Below are positions 31,036 through 34,682 of a DNA stretch of 34,682 bases, piece by piece. The DNA comes from Clostridia bacterium. Its GTDB lineage: Bacteria; Bacillota; Clostridia; Oscillospirales; CAG-382. A model generated the notes under the pieces. It worked only from the letters and a program-made list of their open reading frames with translations, did not search any database and was not told the origin of the DNA. Numbering within the stretch: the stretch's first letter is position 1; the number at the start of each line of letters is the position of its first letter. The position numbers and the translations under genes are program-made. The stretch spans positions 1-34,682 of the forward strand of contig JAGAUT010000001.1 in assembly GCA_017620655.1 (NCBI GenBank), in the 5' to 3' direction.

Positions 31036-31739
31036 TAGGGCAACAACCTCCGTGTTACGGGCTTGGGATATACCATGCACTGGCTGAAGGCTTCGGCGTA
31101 CTTTGCACCGCACTGGTATCCTCTGTATTTTGAAATTGTCTTTACCATGTCGGCAAAGTCAATGTTGTCGTGTTCTCTCATCCACTTGAGCTGGCTTACA
31201 TGACATTCAAGCATTTCGAGCTTTAAGTCGATTTCATCCGTGATATCAACATATTCTGTGGGAAGAAATTCGTTGCCGCCGAGATTGTCCATGTAATAAA
31301 TGGGAGTAACCTTCGTTGCACCCGGAACTGCTGTCATGTAATGGGGACAGCTTGCGGTAAATGCCGCATCAAATACAAGATTGCTGACTGCAACATGGTC
31401 GGGCATGTAGTCGTTAGGTGCATGGGTTATGATAAAATCGGGGTTTGCTTCTCTGATTATATCAACAACCCTGTCTCTGTGCTCCTTGTTCTGATGATAA
31501 ACAACAAGGTCGCCGATGTCGCAGGTTACTACCTTTATGCCTGCAAGGGAACCTGCCTTTTTTGCTTCTTCAATACGAATTTTGCGAAGCTCCTCGGGTT
31601 GTATTACAACATGACCCATGTCGCCGTTGCAGACATGGCAAACAGTTACGTTGTCGCCGCGCTTTACACATTTTGCCAAAGTTCCGGCACAATTGATTTC
31701 TATGTCATCGGGATGACAGCCGATAGCTAATACATTCAT
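31035..31739 (-). CDS. PIG-L/LmbE family deacetylase
   Basis: 234 aa, RBS GGAGG 8 bases before ATG 31739. Zinc-dependent de-N-acetylase signature HPDD (9-12), with a second metal ligand region HAPNDYMPDH (106-115). Family enzymes remove acetyl from N-acetylglucosamine conjugates (PI-linked, inositol-linked MshB, malate-linked BshB, chitobiose). It is first in the operon and would deacetylate the entering sugar, giving an amine for the NagB-like enzyme (inference). No signal peptide, so it acts in the cytoplasm. The partner genes for bacillithiol or mycothiol synthesis are absent. Confidence 0.92.
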   Translation of the reverse strand: MNVLAIGCHPDDIEINCAGTLAKCVKRGDNVTVCHVCNGDMGHVVIQPEELRKIRIEEAKKAGSLAGIKVVTCDIGDLVVYHQNKEHRDRVVDIIREANPDFIITHAPNDYMPDHVAVSNLVFDAAFTASCPHYMTAVPGATKVTPIYYMDNLGGNEFLPTEYVDITDEIDLKLEMLECHVSQLKWMREHDNIDFADMVKTISKYRGYQCGAKYAEAFSQCMVYPKPVTRRLLP

Positions 31740-31760
31740 TTGCTTTTCCTCCTTGGATTA

Positions 31761-31789
31761 TTGACTTTTATACATATATATGATACAAT
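31761..31789 (+). promoter_or_regulatory. Promoter of AraC gene, divergent from sugar operon
   Basis: TTGACT (31761-31766), a 17-base spacer and TACAAT (31784-31789). It rules out translation from the ATG at 31740. No clear consensus promoter was found for the divergent operon, as expected for an AraC-activated one. Confidence 0.75.
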
Positions 31790-31865
31790 ATTTTCGCTGA
31801 TTTGTATTTATCACACATTACATATTATTTATCATTTATTCCACAAGGTGAAGGAGGCAAGTGTT

Positions 31866-32753
31866 TTGGAATTTGAAATTCGCCCGGTAAAACGGGACAT
31901 TATTATAGACGGCTTCAACAGCATATATTACTTTGAATTCGGTAAGGACTTTGCACATGCACCCGAAAAACACAACTTTTGGGAAATGGTCTACATAGAC
32001 AGTGGAGATGTTATTGCCATCACAGACGGTCTTGGACGACCTTTAAATCAGGGGCAGGTAATCTTTCACAGACCCATGGAAATCCACGCCCATGTTTCTA
32101 ACAAATTAGTACCGAACAACATGCTTGTCGTTTCCTTTACTACTCAAAGTCCTGCCATGGAATATTTTGACAAGAAGGTATTCAGCCTTGACAAAACAGG
32201 AAAAACTTTACTAACGCTTTTTATCAATGAAGCAAAAAATGCTTTAGGCGAAATACCCAGCGAATACTCAGACAAGAATCCGCTTGATTTTTCAAACGCA
32301 CCATTCGGGTCTTTTCAGCTTCTCGAGTGCTATCTGACCGAATTATTGCTCGTTCTGTCACGACTTGACGCGGACAGATCCAACAGAGTAAAGTCTACCG
32401 AGAATGCGAGAATTCTTGCACAAAGTTCAATTACAGAGTTAATTGTTGCTTATCTTAAAGACAACATTTATGGAACGCTCACGCTTTCTGATATTTGCAA
32501 AACATTTTTTATGGGCAAAAGCAAGCTTTGCAAATTATTTGATGACTACATTGGCGAAGGTCCCATCGAGTATTACTCAAATCTGAAAATTGCTGAAGCA
32601 AAAAAGCTGCTTTTGAAAGAGGAGTTAACGGTCAGCAGTATCTCCGATATGTTAGGTTATTCATCAATTCACAACTTTTCAAGAGCTTTCAAAAAAGCAG
32701 TCGGCTTCTCCCCTGCCGTTTACAGAAAAAGAATTAATCATTCTGAAATATAA
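31866..32753 (+). CDS. AraC-family transcriptional regulator (sugar operon)
   Basis: 295 aa, start taken as TTG 31866 because AAGGAGG lies 8 bases upstream and the frame's ATG at 31740 precedes the promoter. N-terminal cupin-like domain: EKHNFWEMVYIDSGD, RPMEIHAHVSNK with metal/sugar-site-like His residues. C-terminal DNA-binding motifs: TLSDICKTFFMGKSKLCKLF and TVSSISDMLGYSSIHNFSRAF followed by GFSPAVYRK. It probably controls the divergent PIG-L-led operon; the shared region is 126 bases. Confidence 0.9.
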   Translation: MEFEIRPVKRDIIIDGFNSIYYFEFGKDFAHAPEKHNFWEMVYIDSGDVIAITDGLGRPLNQGQVIFHRPMEIHAHVSNKLVPNNMLVVSFTTQSPAMEYFDKKVFSLDKTGKTLLTLFINEAKNALGEIPSEYSDKNPLDFSNAPFGSFQLLECYLTELLLVLSRLDADRSNRVKSTENARILAQSSITELIVAYLKDNIYGTLTLSDICKTFFMGKSKLCKLFDDYIGEGPIEYYSNLKIAEAKKLLLKEELTVSSISDMLGYSSIHNFSRAFKKAVGFSPAVYRKRINHSEI

Positions 32754-32761
32754 CAAACACA

Positions 32762-32790
32762 AATCCCCTGCGGTTGCAGGGGATTCTTTT
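32762..32790. terminator. Terminator between AraC and amidohydrolase genes
   Basis: AATCCCCTGC, GGTT loop, GCAGGGGATT then CTTTT; a 10-base perfect stem between two convergent genes. Confidence 0.9.
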
Positions 32791-33589
32791 ATATTGAGAG
32801 CAGTTTCATTGCATTTTCATAATAAATTTTGACAAGAGTTTTATCCGAAAGACCGAGAGCTTCAAGCTTTGCTCTTGAATGGCTTGCCCTTGCCCACGGC
32901 ATATCGCTTCCGAAAAGGATATGGTCGATGCCTACGTTATCAATAAGTCTTTTTGCAGAGTCGTTATTGATAATTGAAACGGTATTGATAATGGATGTAT
33001 CGAGGTACATATTATCGTGGTATTTATATACATCTGCACCCTCTTCCCACATATCATAGCCGCCCATATGAGCGAAAACAAAGGTGGTTTTCGGGAAAAG
33101 CTCGCAAAGTTTATTCAGTCTTTCGGGGTCTGAGTGGAAAGGTGCTTTAAAGCCCACATCGCCGCCTGCGTGGAAGGTGACAATCATACCGAGCTCTCCG
33201 CACTTTTCATAGGTCGGAAACACCCTTTCATCCATAACATCAAACCACTGATATTCGGGGTGGAATTTAATGCCTTTAATTCCCGCCGCATGAAGTCTTT
33301 CAACTTCGGAAATTGAAGTTTCGCTACCGGGGTAAACAGAGCCAAAGGGAACAATTCTCGGGTTAGAAAGAAGGGATATTGCAAAGTTATTTACATTTGT
33401 TTCCTGAGTGGGTTTTGTTGCAATATTGAGGACAACAGAGATATCAACATCGTCCTCATCCATTATCTCTATAAGGTCAGCCACTTTACCTTTAGCATAG
33501 GGAGAGATTCCTCCTGCCTGCGAAAGCGATGCTATCGCCCTTTCTGCAAGGGCATCGGGAAAGGCATGACTGTGAAAATCTATCAGCAT
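32789..33589 (-). CDS. Metal-dependent amidohydrolase (Amidohydro_2 type)
   Basis: 266 aa, AAAGGAAG before ATG 33589. TIM-barrel amidohydrolase: DFHSHAFP supplies H6 and H8, GIKFHPEYQ and VTFHAGGDVG supply further His ligands, and FGSDMPW near residue 230 gives the catalytic Asp. The subfamily includes ACMSD-like decarboxylases and 2-pyrone or lactone hydrolases, so a hydrolase or decarboxylase on a small acid is possible; substrate unknown. Its start is 4 bases from the stop of the small membrane protein gene upstream, so they are co-translated. Confidence 0.88.
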   Translation of the reverse strand: MLIDFHSHAFPDALAERAIASLSQAGGISPYAKGKVADLIEIMDEDDVDISVVLNIATKPTQETNVNNFAISLLSNPRIVPFGSVYPGSETSISEVERLHAAGIKGIKFHPEYQWFDVMDERVFPTYEKCGELGMIVTFHAGGDVGFKAPFHSDPERLNKLCELFPKTTFVFAHMGGYDMWEEGADVYKYHDNMYLDTSIINTVSIINNDSAKRLIDNVGIDHILFGSDMPWARASHSRAKLEALGLSDKTLVKIYYENAMKLLSI

Positions 33590-33592
33590 TTT

Positions 33593-34144
33593 TTACTTCC
33601 TTTCGGTTAGAGCTGAACGGTTATAGAACTTTATGGCACCGTTAAGCTTTGGGCATGAGCTGAAAACAATTGCTGTTTTTGAGTTTTTACCGCCGTCAGC
33701 TTTTGTATAAAGGCAATACATATATTCGCTCTTTCTAGGTGCAGCAAAAATCACCCTATCGGCGCCGAGGCGTTCAATCTGAAAGTCTTTAAAGCTATCA
33801 ACCGGAAAAATTCTATCGGCATCTGCTACCCTTACGGTTATGAGTTTTTTTCTCCACTTTTTTCCATAGATTACATCAACTGACATTTCACCCATGGCAA
33901 CCGAATATTCAAACTCCCTTTTTGAAAATCTGAACACCATAACTTCAAAAGCACATATAAGTACAAACCAAACGGCAAACACCTGCGGAATAAACGACAG
34001 GAGCTGAAAAAGTAAAACGAGCAGAAGAATTCCCACCAAAATCGATGCTATTCTCAGCATTATTATTTTTTTACCTGCAAAACCGGGAACAAGATATTCG
34101 CAAAATCCCGGGCTGAAGCCTTCAGAACTATTGGCTTTGTTCAT
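33593..34144 (-). CDS. Small membrane protein, DUF6106-like
   Basis: 183 aa from ATG 34144 (AGGTGA 5 bases upstream; a GTG three codons earlier is less likely). Two adjacent hydrophobic helices (about 28-70) are followed by a soluble domain with FEYSVAMGEMSVDVIYGKKWRKKLITV. This pattern resembles DUF6106, an uncharacterised clostridial family, by memory only. The end of the gene carries the ribosome binding site of the amidohydrolase. Function unknown. Confidence 0.75.
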   Translation of the reverse strand: MNKANSSEGFSPGFCEYLVPGFAGKKIIMLRIASILVGILLLVLLFQLLSFIPQVFAVWFVLICAFEVMVFRFSKREFEYSVAMGEMSVDVIYGKKWRKKLITVRVADADRIFPVDSFKDFQIERLGADRVIFAAPRKSEYMYCLYTKADGGKNSKTAIVFSSCPKLNGAIKFYNRSALTERK

Positions 34145-34153
34145 AAAACTCAC

Positions 34154-34361
34154 CTATTTCTACAATTTATTCTACTCTACTCTTTTATTTTTAACTGCAA
34201 TTATACAAAAATCAAGATAATTGTTAAAATATAGTCTCTGTCCGAGATAAGTATTGGTGAACAAAAAATATACATTTCGACTGATGAATATGCATAAACG
34301 GATTTTTCACTAACATAAAAATCTATATTCCCTTACAAAAATGATTTTGTGGGGGTACTTT
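34154..34361. other. Intergenic stretch before transposase
   Basis: AT-rich, no gene. It contains a short hairpin (ACAAAA/TTTTGT, 34335-34350) just before the transposase's GGGGG ribosome binding site. The left end of an insertion sequence should lie here, but the matching right end is outside the window, so the boundary cannot be fixed. Confidence 0.4.
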
Positions 34362-34682
34362 ATGTCTAATTTCCGTTTCGATTACAATGATATTCATAAA
34401 CAAGTTGCTATTGCTGATTTATCAGACGAACAAATCCAAGAGTTGTTTACTCTTCTGCAAACAAAGAGAAGTGCAAAACCTCAACTGACAAGAGAGGAAA
34501 AGGCATTTTTCCAATGTTGCAGAGAGCATAGAAGTTATGCCAACAACAAAGACACTAATGCTGTTGTTTGCCCTCATTGTGGCTCTGTTAAGTCTATCAA
34601 GCACGGCACAAGAAACGGCAGACAGAGATATTTCTGCAAAGATTGTCACAAGACCTTCGGTGATACCAACGGTACAGTTGCA
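34362..34682 (+). CDS. Zinc-ribbon transposase, N-terminal part (IS1595-like)
   Basis: 107 codons are visible from ATG 34362 and the frame is still open at the window end. After a helical N-terminus (LSDEQIQELFTLLQTKRSAKP, then LTREEKAFFQCCREH) comes a zinc ribbon: CPHC at 70-73 and CKDC at 92-95, with GTRNGRQRYFCKDCHKTF typical of IS1/IS1595-type transposases. The DDE catalytic domain lies beyond the window. RBS GGGGG is 6 bases upstream. It is probably an intact insertion sequence start, but completeness cannot be judged. Confidence 0.85.
   Translation, partial: MSNFRFDYNDIHKQVAIADLSDEQIQELFTLLQTKRSAKPQLTREEKAFFQCCREHRSYANNKDTNAVVCPHCGSVKSIKHGTRNGRQRYFCKDCHKTFGDTNGTVA

Noticed and set aside
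31740-31865. N-terminal extension of the AraC protein from ATG 31740
   Set aside because: The frame's ATG lies before the promoter at 31761-31789; a strong RBS sits before TTG 31866.
1-34682. tRNA or rRNA genes
   Set aside because: No cloverleaf with a TTCRA loop or rRNA-like stretch was seen on either strand.

Overview
The window looks like a chromosomal segment of a low-GC, gut-type Clostridia (Oscillospirales/Ruminococcaceae-like) genome. The support is AGGAGG-type ribosome binding sites, many TTGACA-N17-TATAAT promoters, clostridial-style ribosomal proteins, a type II pantothenate kinase, AraC-controlled sugar loci, and an integrative element carrying DUF6017, DUF3789 and DUF3846 proteins. 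The family-level assignment is inference.

Layout. (1) 1-4794, all on the minus strand: the edge of an integrative/conjugative element. From right to left it holds a 79-aa protein, a replisome-organizer-like DUF6017 protein, a DUF3789 micro-protein, ParB, a Cys-rich small protein, a DpnD/PcfM-DUF3846 protein, and a large secreted Cys-repeat protein that runs off the left end. (2) 4795-5214: AT-rich, with iteron-like repeats and the rpsI terminator. (3) 5215-7257: rplM-rpsI and coaW. (4) 7385-9426: a Gfo/Idh/MocA oxidoreductase overlapping a cytoplasmic GH43-type glycosidase. (5) 9467-14834: a four-gene catabolic operon (M20 amidohydrolase, SDR-like protein, DapA-like lyase, D-2-hydroxyacid dehydrogenase) divergent from an AraC regulator. 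(6) 14941-19505: an envelope operon (CapA-like lipoprotein, GT2-GtrA fusion, phosphodiester glycosidase, unknown membrane-anchored protein). (7) 19542-22215: YegP-like protein, 4-alpha-glucanotransferase, histidine phosphatase. (8) 22321-23234: about 0.9 kb without a normal gene. It has its own promoter, an array of five RBS-AUG-micro-ORF units, several hairpins, two further short ORFs and a terminal hairpin. (9) 23235-25364: DUF554 membrane protein, AraC regulator, GtrA protein. (10) 25462-32753: a six-gene minus-strand sugar locus (PIG-L deacetylase, PfkB kinase, class II aldolase, NagB-like protein, DegT aminotransferase, Gfo/Idh/MocA oxidoreductase) divergent from a third AraC regulator, with MITE-like repeats on both sides of the NagB-like gene. 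(11) 32789-34144: a metal-dependent amidohydrolase and a small membrane protein. (12) 34362-end: the start of a zinc-ribbon transposase.

How the genes fit together. The 25462-31739 locus reads as a route for an N-acylated amino sugar or inosamine: deacylation, deaminating isomerization, phosphorylation and class II aldol cleavage, with an aminotransferase/oxidoreductase pair added. It resembles the Aga (N-acetylgalactosamine) pathway in logic but uses different enzymes. The 9467-13869 operon looks like a second small catabolic pathway with a hydrolase, a lyase and a keto/hydroxyacid reductase. No transporter accompanies any of these loci in the window.

The least explained part is 22420-23153, a promoter-driven stretch built from repeated ribosome-binding sites that each open a three-codon ORF. 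This is the best candidate here for something undescribed.
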